From Flavobacterium sp. H122 (GTDB lineage Bacteria > Bacteroidota > Bacteroidia > Flavobacteriales > Flavobacteriaceae): a DNA stretch of 64,000 nt. Every line of letters starts with the position of its first letter. The stretch's first letter is position 1. The stretch covers positions 1-64,000 of the forward strand of contig NZ_SJZD01000007.1 of the NCBI RefSeq assembly GCF_004959765.1. The letters run 5' to 3'. Shown here piece after piece: positions 51,790 through 59,751 of the stretch. The notes under the pieces are model-generated. The model was not told the origin of the DNA, did no database searches, and saw only the letters and a program-made list of their open reading frames with translations. The position numbers and the translations under genes were made by a program.

Positions 51790-51822
51790 CAAATATAGGA
51801 TTCAGATTATGAATAATGCAAA
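51790..51822 (-). promoter_or_regulatory. Promoter of the riboswitch-receptor transcript
   Basis: Minus strand TTTG (51819-51822), a 21-bp spacer and TATATTTG (51790-51797). Transcription should start near 51783, immediately before the aptamer. Confidence 0.8.
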
Positions 51823-51871
51823 TTATATCTGAATTTTAATTATTTTTTTAGAAAATGTTAAACCAAAAAGT

Positions 51872-51982
51872 TTATTTCTTCTTCTTTTTATATCTTTTAT
51901 AAAGTATAACCGAAATAACCACAACATGGATCAATACAATCGTATAAACCGCGTACATAAATTCTCTTGAATCTGTATTCAT
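51872..51982 (-). CDS. 36-residue single-pass membrane peptide at the end of the cob operon
   Basis: The minus-strand frame from the ATG at 51982 encodes 36 residues: MNTDSREFMYAVYTIVLIHV then VVISVILYKRYKKKKK. It has a short polar N-terminus, one membrane helix and a very basic tail, so the tail should face the cytoplasm. It starts 3 bp after the cobC stop, which places it in the same mRNA. Small membrane proteins of this kind often attach to larger membrane enzymes; the CobS membrane protein two genes upstream is a candidate partner (inference). Not recognised as a known family. Confidence 0.6.
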   Translation of the reverse strand: MNTDSREFMYAVYTIVLIHVVVISVILYKRYKKKKK

Positions 51983-51985
51983 AAT

Positions 51986-52507
51986 TTAAAGTATAATTTT
52001 AATCACCTGTCCGAAATCAACTTTATTAGAGAAAGCATCTTTCAAATCAAGGTTCATCTGTTTGCATAAAAAACTTCTAATCACTCCCGCGTGGGTAACT
52101 ATTACTAAAGGAAAAGCAGTATCGCTTCTTTTTTCCTCGATGAAAGAAAGAACCCTGTCGTACAACTCCACAAACGATTCTCCTCCGGGAACTTTTACAT
52201 TAACGAAATCTTTCATCCAAGGATCAATCTCTTCAGAAGGAATTTCATCCCAATTTTTTAATTCCCAATCCCCGAAATCCATTTCCATCAACCTTTTGTC
52301 TGTCTTAAACGCCGAAGGCGCCAGATAATCAGCCAAAAGCATACAGCGTTGCAACGGACTGGAATAAACAACAGCATTTTCAGGCAATTGCTTTACTATT
52401 TCCTCAAATTGACCCAAAAATGGTTCGGCTATTTCAACATCTGCTTGACCATAACAAATCCCTTTGGCACAAACTGTTTCTGTATGGCGAACTAAATAAA
52501 TTTCCAT
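51986..52507 (-). CDS. cobC: Histidine phosphatase, probable alpha-ribazole phosphatase
   Basis: A 173-residue phosphoglycerate-mutase-fold phosphatase with the catalytic RHTETVCAKGICYGQADV opening (phospho-His 8), SSPLQRC, LMEMDFGDWE and VTHAGVIRSFLC. The CYGQ-DV variant of the start is typical of CobC. It removes the 5' phosphate of alpha-ribazole phosphate or of adenosylcobalamin 5'-phosphate in the last stage of B12 assembly. It overlaps cobS by 16 bp. Context makes CobC the best assignment. Confidence 0.85.
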   Translation of the reverse strand: MEIYLVRHTETVCAKGICYGQADVEIAEPFLGQFEEIVKQLPENAVVYSSPLQRCMLLADYLAPSAFKTDKRLMEMDFGDWELKNWDEIPSEEIDPWMKDFVNVKVPGGESFVELYDRVLSFIEEKRSDTAFPLVIVTHAGVIRSFLCKQMNLDLKDAFSNKVDFGQVIKIIL

Positions 52508-53289
52508 AACGCAATTACCGATAAATAAAACACCACTTCACATACTTGCTGTGTCGCTCCTAAACAATCTCCTGTGTAACCGTCAATCCATTTTTGGAAA
52601 TATCGAGCCAAATACACTCGCATCAAAAAAACAGGAATCAACATGAAAATAAATTGCCACTGAAAATAGGAAATAACTAATAATGGTAACAACCCAAAAA
52701 AGAAGGCTCCTACCACTTCACGCCATGTAAAACTTTTTGCAATTGGTTTACTTTTACTCGTAGCATCTTCACGAGAATATTGATGGGTAAAAACTATAGA
52801 AACAGCAGCTAATCTGCTTAATGCATGAGCGCTTACAAAAATTAAAAAATATAAGAAGTATGAATTCACATAAGATACATTTACTTTACTTAAAAGAAGA
52901 TATGTTGACATCAATTTCAGCAACAAAAGCAAAACCACGCCAATAGCTCCGTAGGCACCTATAGCACTGTCTTTCATAATTAGCAATATCTTTTCTTTTG
53001 TCCAGCCACCACCAAAACCATCACATACATCTGCAAAACCATCTTCATGAAAAGCACCAGTAACTAAAATTGAAGCTATCATTGAAAATAGCACTCCAAT
53101 TTCGGGACCCATCAAATAATCAAAAAGACAAAACGTTCCAAATGCAACTGTCCCCACAATCCACCCTACTAAAGGAAAATAACGGGAAGCTTTATTAAGA
53201 TAATCAGGGTCATGATTGATATTTTTCGGACAGGGAATCCGGGTATAAAACATCAAGGCAGTAAAAAAAATATCCAATTCTTTTTTCAT
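52492..53289 (-). CDS. cobS: Adenosylcobinamide-GDP ribazoletransferase (cobalamin synthase)
   Basis: Started at the ATG at 53289 the protein has 265 residues and several membrane helices; a longer frame to 53328 would overlap the upstream gene. Seen: FFTALMFYTRIPCP, ASRYFPLVGWIVG, GAFHEDGFADVCDGFGGGWTKEKILLIMKDSAIGAYGAIGVV with the Asp-rich metal site, and DGYTGDCLGATQQVCEV. It joins adenosylcobinamide-GDP to alpha-ribazole at the inner membrane. The start is 1 bp after the fusion gene's stop. Confidence 0.92.
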   Translation of the reverse strand: MKKELDIFFTALMFYTRIPCPKNINHDPDYLNKASRYFPLVGWIVGTVAFGTFCLFDYLMGPEIGVLFSMIASILVTGAFHEDGFADVCDGFGGGWTKEKILLIMKDSAIGAYGAIGVVLLLLLKLMSTYLLLSKVNVSYVNSYFLYFLIFVSAHALSRLAAVSIVFTHQYSREDATSKSKPIAKSFTWREVVGAFFFGLLPLLVISYFQWQFIFMLIPVFLMRVYLARYFQKWIDGYTGDCLGATQQVCEVVFYLSVIALWKFI

Positions 53290-53290
53290 C

Positions 53291-54976
53291 TTATAATCTT
53301 TCTTTATTACTGACTCCGGCACTTTCAAAGCTTGCCATTTTATTTAAAAAGGCAGTCGCCGAATGCAGGATAGGCATTACAACCGCACAACCTGTTCCTT
53401 CTCCCAATCGCAGATCCAATTGCAAAACAGCTTTTGCATTCATATAATCCAACAATTTTGCATGTGCCTGTTCAGCAGATTGATGGCTGAATACAGCTTT
53501 TTTAATAATTTCCGGCTGCTTTGTATAGGCAATAAGGAAAGCCACACTGCAAATGAAACCGTCCACCAAAATCAGCATATTGTTTCGATACGCTTCCAGC
53601 ATTCCGCCGGCCATCTGTAAAATTTCAAATCCTCCGAAATAGGCCAGTTTATCTTCTAAAACTTCTGTTCCTTGATAAGATTCTATTGCTTTACGTAATA
53701 TTTCGCTTTTAAATTTCAACTTTTCATCATTCACCCCCGTTCCTTTTCCCACACATTCTTCAATTAAAATCCCTGTAATGATACTCATCAAGACAGAAGC
53801 TGTGGAAGTATTACCTATTCCCATTTCACCAAAACCAATACAGTTACTACCTTTTTGGGCAATTTGTGTTACAATTTCGCTTCCTTTTTCAAAACATAAT
53901 TCCATCTGACTTTTAGTCATCGCCGGTCCGTGCAGGAAAGATTGTGTTCCTTTGGCAATTGAAGCTGCAATCAGTTTTGCATTAGGCGGAAAATCATAAT
54001 TAACGCCTGCATTTACGATTGATAAATCAATAGCATTCTGTTCACAAAAAACATTTATAGCAGCTCCGCCTTCAAGGAAATTTGTCACCATCTGACGGGT
54101 AACATCCTGTGGATAGGCACTCACACCGTGTGCTGCAATGCCGTGATCGGCCGCAAAAACAACAATGTTTGGTTGTTTGATTTCAGGTGTTAATGACTGA
54201 AAAACTGTCCCAATTTGTAGCGCTAAGGTTTCTAAAATACCCAAAGCGCCTGTGGGTTTGGTTTTATTATCTATCTTATATTGTAATTCCGTTTGAAGTT
54301 TTTTACTATCGAGAGTATCTACAGAAGATTCATGATGTTTTTCGACTGTTTCTTGATATATTTCAGTTATTTCCTGAACAAAGGGATGTTCCTCTTTTTG
54401 CCTCCAATGCAATTGCTGCAACATGGGTTGGTTATCGTAATTAGTGGCTGGTTTTCCTATACAGAAATACCCTAATGGTTCAATATGTTCGGGTAAATTC
54501 AATATTTTTTTAAACTGATAATAATTCAGTATCGAAACCCAACCCATGGAATAACCTTGTTCCGTTAAGGATAACCAAATGTTTTGTGCTGCACATACAG
54601 CACTGAATTTTATTGCTTCATTACTACCAACAGTGCCAATGGTAAAATTATTTAGCACAGAACGGTCATAACAAATCACCATTCCAAGAGGCGCTTCCTC
54701 AATGGCCTCCAGCTTTAGTGATTGGTATTGTTCTTTTTGAGTAGCATTATCCGTTTGATTAGCCGCCTTTTCATCATATTCCATGAATAGGCTTTTAATC
54801 GCTTTTTTAATTTCAACGGATTTTATGATATAATACTTAGTCGCATTAGTCAAACCCACAGAAGGAGCCCAATGTCCTGCTTGCAGGGCTTTTTCCACAA
54901 CCGAATCTGGTACTGCATCATCTAAAAAATGACGCGTATCACGGCGGGATTTCATTATATCATCTAAATAACTCAT
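53291..54976 (-). CDS. Fusion of BluB (DMB synthase) and CobT (DMB phosphoribosyltransferase)
   Basis: A 561-residue two-domain protein. Residues 1 to about 210 are BluB, a nitroreductase-fold enzyme that cuts reduced FMN with oxygen to give 5,6-dimethylbenzimidazole (RRDTRHF, GHWAPSVGLTNATKYYII, EAPLGMVICYDR, GWVSILNYYQFKKILNLPEHIEPLGYFCIGKP). Residues about 225-555 are CobT (IVVFAADHGIAAHGVSAYPQDVTRQMVTNFLEGGAAINV, GFGEMGIGNTSTASVL, KGTGVNDEKL, LRLGEGTG with probable catalytic Glu 526), which joins DMB to nicotinate mononucleotide. Fusing them would channel the lower ligand. Both active parts look complete. Confidence 0.9.
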   Translation of the reverse strand: MSYLDDIMKSRRDTRHFLDDAVPDSVVEKALQAGHWAPSVGLTNATKYYIIKSVEIKKAIKSLFMEYDEKAANQTDNATQKEQYQSLKLEAIEEAPLGMVICYDRSVLNNFTIGTVGSNEAIKFSAVCAAQNIWLSLTEQGYSMGWVSILNYYQFKKILNLPEHIEPLGYFCIGKPATNYDNQPMLQQLHWRQKEEHPFVQEITEIYQETVEKHHESSVDTLDSKKLQTELQYKIDNKTKPTGALGILETLALQIGTVFQSLTPEIKQPNIVVFAADHGIAAHGVSAYPQDVTRQMVTNFLEGGAAINVFCEQNAIDLSIVNAGVNYDFPPNAKLIAASIAKGTQSFLHGPAMTKSQMELCFEKGSEIVTQIAQKGSNCIGFGEMGIGNTSTASVLMSIITGILIEECVGKGTGVNDEKLKFKSEILRKAIESYQGTEVLEDKLAYFGGFEILQMAGGMLEAYRNNMLILVDGFICSVAFLIAYTKQPEIIKKAVFSHQSAEQAHAKLLDYMNAKAVLQLDLRLGEGTGCAVVMPILHSATAFLNKMASFESAGVSNKERL

Positions 54977-54984
54977 AAATTATT

Positions 54985-55632
54985 CTAATTGGATTCCCAG
55001 ACTACAAAACAGTAGTCATTATAGGTTTTGGCAGTATATTTTGGCAATGTTACCGGCTCAGAAAATAACGGACAATTGATTACCATGGTGTGGAATTCTC
55101 CGTTTTCACCGCAGGGATCGATTCCTTTGGCTTCCAATTCTTCCGCCAGTTCCAGTGTCATGATTTTACCCAGATAATCTTCTCCCATTTGAGTGTTGCA
55201 GGATACAATCATCGTTTGAATACCTCCTTCTATCATTTCTCTGACTAATTTTATCCTATCCTGCTGCCATAAGGGTAAAACCGCTTCCAATCCGGCTGCT
55301 TTACAAACTTTTTCTTCCCAATCCCTGTGTGGCTGTAAATCAATATCACCGAAAACTGCGCTGTCCAATCCAAATTCTGCTTTCAACAGCTGTAGTGTTT
55401 CAATAAATTTAGTTTCGTAGTCATTCCAAGTCGCGGGAACAGTAACAATAGGTACATTCAGTTTTTCAGCCTGTTGCTTTAAAATAGCTAACGGCAAACC
55501 ATGAGAGCGTGAAACCTGGCCGTTTTCATTCATCATATTCAGTAAAACCTTTGGTTGTAAACCCAAAGAAATTGCCTTCATCATAGCATAGCAGGAATCT
55601 TTTCCACCGCTCCAGGAAGTCATAAAATTCAT
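54985..55632 (-). CDS. PP-loop ATPase of the diphthine-ammonia ligase (Dph6-like) family
   Basis: A 215-residue adenine nucleotide alpha hydrolase-fold protein with the PP-loop SGGKDSCYAM (residues 8-17), then LLNMMNENGQVSRSHGLPLAIL, VFGDIDLQPHRDWEEKVCKAAGLEAVLPLW and CGENGEFHTMVINCPLF, all matching the family of Dph6, which ligates ammonia to diphthine in eukaryotes. Bacteria lack diphthamide, so the bacterial substrate is unknown. Tight packing in the cob operon (1 bp from cobU, 8 bp from the bluB-cobT fusion) suggests a part in cobalamin or cobinamide metabolism, for example an amidation (inference). Confidence 0.85.
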   Translation of the reverse strand: MNFMTSWSGGKDSCYAMMKAISLGLQPKVLLNMMNENGQVSRSHGLPLAILKQQAEKLNVPIVTVPATWNDYETKFIETLQLLKAEFGLDSAVFGDIDLQPHRDWEEKVCKAAGLEAVLPLWQQDRIKLVREMIEGGIQTMIVSCNTQMGEDYLGKIMTLELAEELEAKGIDPCGENGEFHTMVINCPLFSEPVTLPKYTAKTYNDYCFVVWESN

Positions 55633-55633
55633 C

Positions 55634-56143
55634 TTATCCTTTTATTTTTACCGGAATTCCAGAAACCATTAATACGACCTCATCGGCATTTTTTGCCAGA
55701 TATTGGTTCATCCAGCCCTGTAATTCGGTGAATTTTCTTCCAATGTGTGTTTCGGCATGTACGCCCATCCCTATTTCATTGGTAATAATGATAACCGTTG
55801 CATTTTCCTGTTTAACCAAAGCATCGAATTCGGCTTTAGCCTGTTCCAAACAAAGTTCCAAATCATTTTTGGTATCCACAAAAAAATTGGTTAACCAAAG
55901 CGTCACACAATCTATAATGGCCACCTTACCTGAAAAATCTATTTCACTAAGATGCTTTTCTTTTTCTACATTAATCCAGCGTTCGTCTCTCTCAGCCTGA
56001 TGACGGTCAATTCTTTTCTGGAAATCACCGTCCCATTTTCTTGCCGTGGCTACATACATTGGATTTGGTGAAAGCTCCATGGCCAAATCCTGAGCGTAAC
56101 TGCTTTTTCCGGAGCGCTCACCTCCTGTTATCAGATAAATCAT
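55634..56143 (-). CDS. cobU: Adenosylcobinamide kinase / adenosylcobinamide-phosphate guanylyltransferase
   Basis: A 169-residue enzyme with Walker A TGGERSGKSS (6-15), YVATARKWDGDFQKRIDRHQAERDERWINVE containing the guanylylated His, IDCVTLWLTNFF, and ITNEIGMGVHAETHIGRKFTELQGWMNQYLA near the C-terminus. It phosphorylates adenosylcobinamide and adds GMP to activate it for CobS. It is the first gene of the cob operon that reads cobU, Dph6-like, bluB-cobT, cobS, cobC and the small membrane peptide. Confidence 0.95.
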   Translation of the reverse strand: MIYLITGGERSGKSSYAQDLAMELSPNPMYVATARKWDGDFQKRIDRHQAERDERWINVEKEKHLSEIDFSGKVAIIDCVTLWLTNFFVDTKNDLELCLEQAKAEFDALVKQENATVIIITNEIGMGVHAETHIGRKFTELQGWMNQYLAKNADEVVLMVSGIPVKIKG

Positions 56144-56152
56144 TTTTTTATT

Positions 56153-56182
56153 GCTTTAAGCTGTATGCATTATGCAGTAAGC
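56153..56182. repeat. Short intergenic repeat related to 38823-38845
   Basis: GCTTTAAGC-TG-TATGC-ATTATGCAGTAAGC lies in the 75-bp gap upstream of cobU and matches the inter-transketolase repeat over its first half. Confidence 0.4.
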
Positions 56183-56218
56183 TCCTTAGTGTTTTTTCTA
56201 TGTTCTTTCTTCTTTCCT

Positions 56219-56584
56219 CTACTTATAAGGGCAATGTCTGCATCCGTTATCACAGCAATAGCCTCTTTTTAAATGATGCCACGGTTTAAAAACGTAATTC
56301 CCGTCTTCAATATAATAATCAATTCCTTCCTGCAAACTTCCTGCCTTGGGTAAATCTTTAGCTTTATTTGTTAAAGCATTTTCAGGTGTCACAGTAGCGA
56401 CATAATCTTCAATCTTAACCGAACAGGCTTGTTTAAAGCAATCAGGACACAAACAGTCAATTATATCAGAAGGAGTAAAAATGGGCGGAAAATCATTGCA
56501 CCAGCATTTATTACCATCTAAAGTGTCTCCGCAATTGAACTCGGTTTTACAGGTTGAACATTTTTTAACTCGTATGGTATTCAT
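56219..56584 (-). CDS. Cysteine-rich CWC/DUF5522-type protein
   Basis: Started at ATG 56584 the protein has 121 residues; a longer frame to 56674 would overlap the divergent transporter promoter. The N-terminal part is cysteine-rich (CSTCKTEFNCGD, CWCNDFPPI, CLCPDCFKQAC), as in the CWC family, and the C-terminal part ends GYCCDNGCRHCPYK, the DUF5522 signature. Both halves probably bind metal. Function unknown. It lies 75 bp upstream of cobU on the same strand and may be a separate transcript. Confidence 0.82.
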   Translation of the reverse strand: MNTIRVKKCSTCKTEFNCGDTLDGNKCWCNDFPPIFTPSDIIDCLCPDCFKQACSVKIEDYVATVTPENALTNKAKDLPKAGSLQEGIDYYIEDGNYVFKPWHHLKRGYCCDNGCRHCPYK

Positions 56585-56678
56585 GCCGTAAAGATAGTGT
56601 TTGTCGATTTTTGGAATAAAAAAGAATCCGATTTTTTTTGCAAATTCTTTTACCTTTGCGGAAAATAAACACAAACTA

Positions 56679-57821
56679 ATGAAGACTTTTCTCTATAAAG
56701 CCCTTTTTATTTCTTTTTTTGTATTTAACATCAGCTGTAAACAAAACGAAAAAACAGAAACCGTAAAAAATACTGCTACGCAGGAAGTAATTGAATACGC
56801 AAGCGGACTTTCAATTCAGAAATATGAAGGATATTCCATAGTAAAAGTGACAAATCCGTGGCCGGAAGCCAACAAAGATTTTACCTATGTCCTGAAAGAA
56901 GAAAAAGGCGTTGTTCCGGACAGCCTGCAAAAATACACAACTGTAGCAGTTCCATTGAAATCCATCGTGGTGACTTCTACGACCAATGTACCTTTCCTTG
57001 AAATGCTGGGTGTGGAAAACAAACTGGTGGGATTCCCTCATACCGATTATATCTCTTCTGTAAGAACAAGAGCACTTATCGATAAAGGTATCGTAAAAAA
57101 CGTGGGACAGAATGAACGTTTAAACATGGAGAAACTAATCGACCTTTCTCCTGAACTGATTGTTACGTTCGGTGTGGATAACAATAATCCGATGATCAAA
57201 AATCTTGAAAAAAGCGGACTGAAAGTAATGATTCAGGGCGACTGGATGGAACAATCTCCACTTGGAAAAGCGGAATGGTTAAAACTATATGCCGCTTTAT
57301 TCGGGAAAGAAAAAGAAGCGGATGTATTATTTGATAATATCGTAAAAGAATATAATGAAGCTTTATCAGCTGTAAAAAACAAACAGGCTAAAGCAACCGT
57401 TTTATATGGGAACATGTACCAAGATCAATGGTTTGTGGCCAAAGGAAACAGCTGGGTTGCCCAATTCTTAAAAGATGCCAAATCCAAATATATCTGGGCT
57501 GATGTAGAAGGTACCGGAAGTCTAGCACTTACTTTTGAAAAAGTACTGGAAAAAGCTAAAAGTGCAGATGTATGGATTGCTGCTGGTACTTTTAAAACAT
57601 TAAAAGACCTGTCTACAAACAATCCTCATTATATTCAGTTTGATGCCTTTCAGAAGAAAAGCATCTACACTTTTGAAAGTAAATTGGGAGCTACAGGAGG
57701 AACCGTTTATTATGAATTGGGACCAAGTCGCCCCGATCTAATATTAAAAGATTACATCAAAATATTCCATCCAGAATTACTCCCGGGTTATACACTTACT
57801 TTTGCAGAAAAACTAAAATAA
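56679..57821 (+). CDS. btuF: ABC transporter substrate-binding lipoprotein, BtuF-like
   Basis: Started at ATG 56679 the protein has 380 residues with a lipoprotein signal (ISC, Cys 20). It has the TroA/FepB/BtuF binding fold: PLKSIVVTSTTNVPFLEMLGVENKLVGFPHTDYI, LSPELIVTFG, SPLGKAEWLKLYAALFGKEKEADVLF and LGPSRPDLILKDYIKIFHPEL. Such proteins deliver corrinoids, heme or siderophores to an FecCD-type permease. The surrounding cob genes favour corrinoids. It is 1 bp upstream of the permease gene. No riboswitch is visible in front of it, only a TACCTTTG -7-like element at 56651-56658. Confidence 0.85.
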   Translation: MKTFLYKALFISFFVFNISCKQNEKTETVKNTATQEVIEYASGLSIQKYEGYSIVKVTNPWPEANKDFTYVLKEEKGVVPDSLQKYTTVAVPLKSIVVTSTTNVPFLEMLGVENKLVGFPHTDYISSVRTRALIDKGIVKNVGQNERLNMEKLIDLSPELIVTFGVDNNNPMIKNLEKSGLKVMIQGDWMEQSPLGKAEWLKLYAALFGKEKEADVLFDNIVKEYNEALSAVKNKQAKATVLYGNMYQDQWFVAKGNSWVAQFLKDAKSKYIWADVEGTGSLALTFEKVLEKAKSADVWIAAGTFKTLKDLSTNNPHYIQFDAFQKKSIYTFESKLGATGGTVYYELGPSRPDLILKDYIKIFHPELLPGYTLTFAEKLK

Positions 57822-57822
57822 A

Positions 57823-58854
57823 TTGGTTAATCATAAACGAAATATTCAACTATTTATACTCCTTGGATTAGGTTTGTTATTACTTTTACTAGTTAACATT
57901 AGTTTCGGTTCTGTAACCATCCCTTTCAAAGAAGTTGTAAATAGCTTAACCGGCGGGGAAGCCAGTAAATCGACCTGGGAATACATCATCATTAATTATA
58001 GGTTACCCAAAGCCATTACCGCTATTTTAGTCGGAATGGGACTTTCCATCAGTGGCCTTTTAATGCAAACTTTATTCCGCAATCCGCTCGCAGGACCTGA
58101 CGTTTTGGGTTTAAGCTCCGGGGCGAGTTTAAGTGTTGCCTTCGTGATACTGGGCGCCGGATTGCTGCCTCCTTTTTTAAGTTCGATGTTTTTATCCCCC
58201 TATGGCTTGGTAATTGCATCAACTTTAGGAAGTTTTGCCGTATTGCTATTGGTATTAGTTGTTTCACAAAAATTACGTGACACCATGGCAATCCTGATCT
58301 TAGGATTAATGTTCGGAAGTTTTACCAGTGCCATTGTGGGTATTTTAACTTTTTTCAGTTCTGCGGAACAATTACAAAAATTTACTTTTTGGTCTTTAGG
58401 AAATCTTGGAAACCTCTCCTGGTTTTCCATTGTTATACTCTCCATTTCGGTACTTTTGGGATTACTAATCAGCTTGCTGAGCATAAAGTCTTTGAATGCC
58501 TTATTGTTAGGCGAAAACTATGCACGCAGTTTAGGTTTGAATTTCAAAAAAACACGCTTACTCATTATATTAGCAACCAGCATATTAGCTGGAAGCATAA
58601 CTGCATTTGCCGGACCAATTGCTTTTGTGGGATTAGCAGTTCCACATATCGCCAAATTAATTTTCCAAACGAGTAATCATTTCATTTTATATTGGAGCAC
58701 ATTACTCCTTGGAGCAGCTATCATGCTGATTTGTGATGTCATTTCACAAATGCCAGGCTTTGAAATTACATTACCAATTAATGCCATAACTTCTATTTTT
58801 GGTGCACCAGTCGTGGTTTGGTTATTAATCAGAAAACAAAAAATAGTGAGTTAA
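57823..58854 (+). CDS. btuC: FecCD-family ABC permease, BtuC-like
   Basis: A 343-residue membrane protein with about ten helices and family patterns IIINYRLPKAITAILVGMGLSISGLLMQTLFRNPLAGPDVLGLSSGAS, FWSLGNLG, ILAGSITAFAGPIAFVGLAVPHIAKLIF and GAPVVVWLLIRK. It transports the ligand captured by the upstream binding protein. Start is TTG at 57823, 1 bp after the previous stop, as expected for translational coupling. Confidence 0.9.
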   Translation: MVNHKRNIQLFILLGLGLLLLLLVNISFGSVTIPFKEVVNSLTGGEASKSTWEYIIINYRLPKAITAILVGMGLSISGLLMQTLFRNPLAGPDVLGLSSGASLSVAFVILGAGLLPPFLSSMFLSPYGLVIASTLGSFAVLLLVLVVSQKLRDTMAILILGLMFGSFTSAIVGILTFFSSAEQLQKFTFWSLGNLGNLSWFSIVILSISVLLGLLISLLSIKSLNALLLGENYARSLGLNFKKTRLLIILATSILAGSITAFAGPIAFVGLAVPHIAKLIFQTSNHFILYWSTLLLGAAIMLICDVISQMPGFEITLPINAITSIFGAPVVVWLLIRKQKIVS

Positions 58855-58856
58855 CC

Positions 58857-59633
58857 ATGAGAAAAGTACTTCATACCCAAAACCTCAGCATTGGTTACCA
58901 CACCAAAAAAGAAAATACGATTATTGCCGAAAATCTGAATTTGGAGTTTCTCGAAGGGAAACTAATTACATTAATCGGCGCCAACGGAATTGGTAAATCA
59001 ACCTTGTTACGTACCATTACCGGAATTCAGAAACCGTTACATGGAAATGTATTCTTAAACGACCGAAACATCAACTCCTACCAACTATCAGAATTGGCAC
59101 AAAATCTCAGCGTTGTTTTAACAGAAAAATTACCTCCAAGCAATTTAACCGTTTATGAATTGGTCGCTTTAGGACGCCAGCCTTACACCAATTGGATTGG
59201 AAAAATGGCTCCTGAAGATATTGAAAAAGTAATCAATGCCATTGAGCTTACTAACATCCAAGAAATTATCCAGAAAAAACATTTTGAAATTAGTGATGGC
59301 CAACTTCAAAAAGTATTAGTAGCAAGAGCTTTGGCACAAGATACTCCTTTAATCATTCTGGACGAACCTACAACCCATTTGGATTTACACCATAAGGTCT
59401 CATTATTTAAACTGCTAAAAAAATTGTCAACTACTATGGGAAAATGCATACTTTTCTCGACTCATGATATCGATTTAGCGATACAATTAAGTGATGAAAT
59501 GATTGTTATGACTAAAAACAATATCATTCAGGACGATCCCTGCAAATTGATTGAAATGGGCGTTTTCAATACTTTATTTGATGATGAAGATATTGTTTTT
59601 GATTCCGAAAAAGGAAAGTTCATCTTTAAATAA
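58857..59633 (+). CDS. btuD: ABC transporter ATP-binding protein, BtuD-like
   Basis: Started at ATG 58857, 2 bp after the permease stop, the protein has 258 residues. Walker A is GANGIGKST, the Q-loop segment is VVLTEKLPP, the signature is ISDGQLQKV (SDGQ replaces the usual SGGQ), Walker B is LIILDEPTTHLD and the switch His is in LFSTHDID. It powers the BtuC-like permease. Confidence 0.9.
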   Translation: MRKVLHTQNLSIGYHTKKENTIIAENLNLEFLEGKLITLIGANGIGKSTLLRTITGIQKPLHGNVFLNDRNINSYQLSELAQNLSVVLTEKLPPSNLTVYELVALGRQPYTNWIGKMAPEDIEKVINAIELTNIQEIIQKKHFEISDGQLQKVLVARALAQDTPLIILDEPTTHLDLHHKVSLFKLLKKLSTTMGKCILFSTHDIDLAIQLSDEMIVMTKNNIIQDDPCKLIEMGVFNTLFDDEDIVFDSEKGKFIFK

Positions 59634-59751
59634 TAAACCATTACAATCTAACACCAACAATTTTACCATTTTATTCTTTAAAAAAACGACTCGTATATTT
59701 TTAGGAAGTATTTTCTTATATTTTTGTGTCTGAAATTTAATTTAAAAAAAT

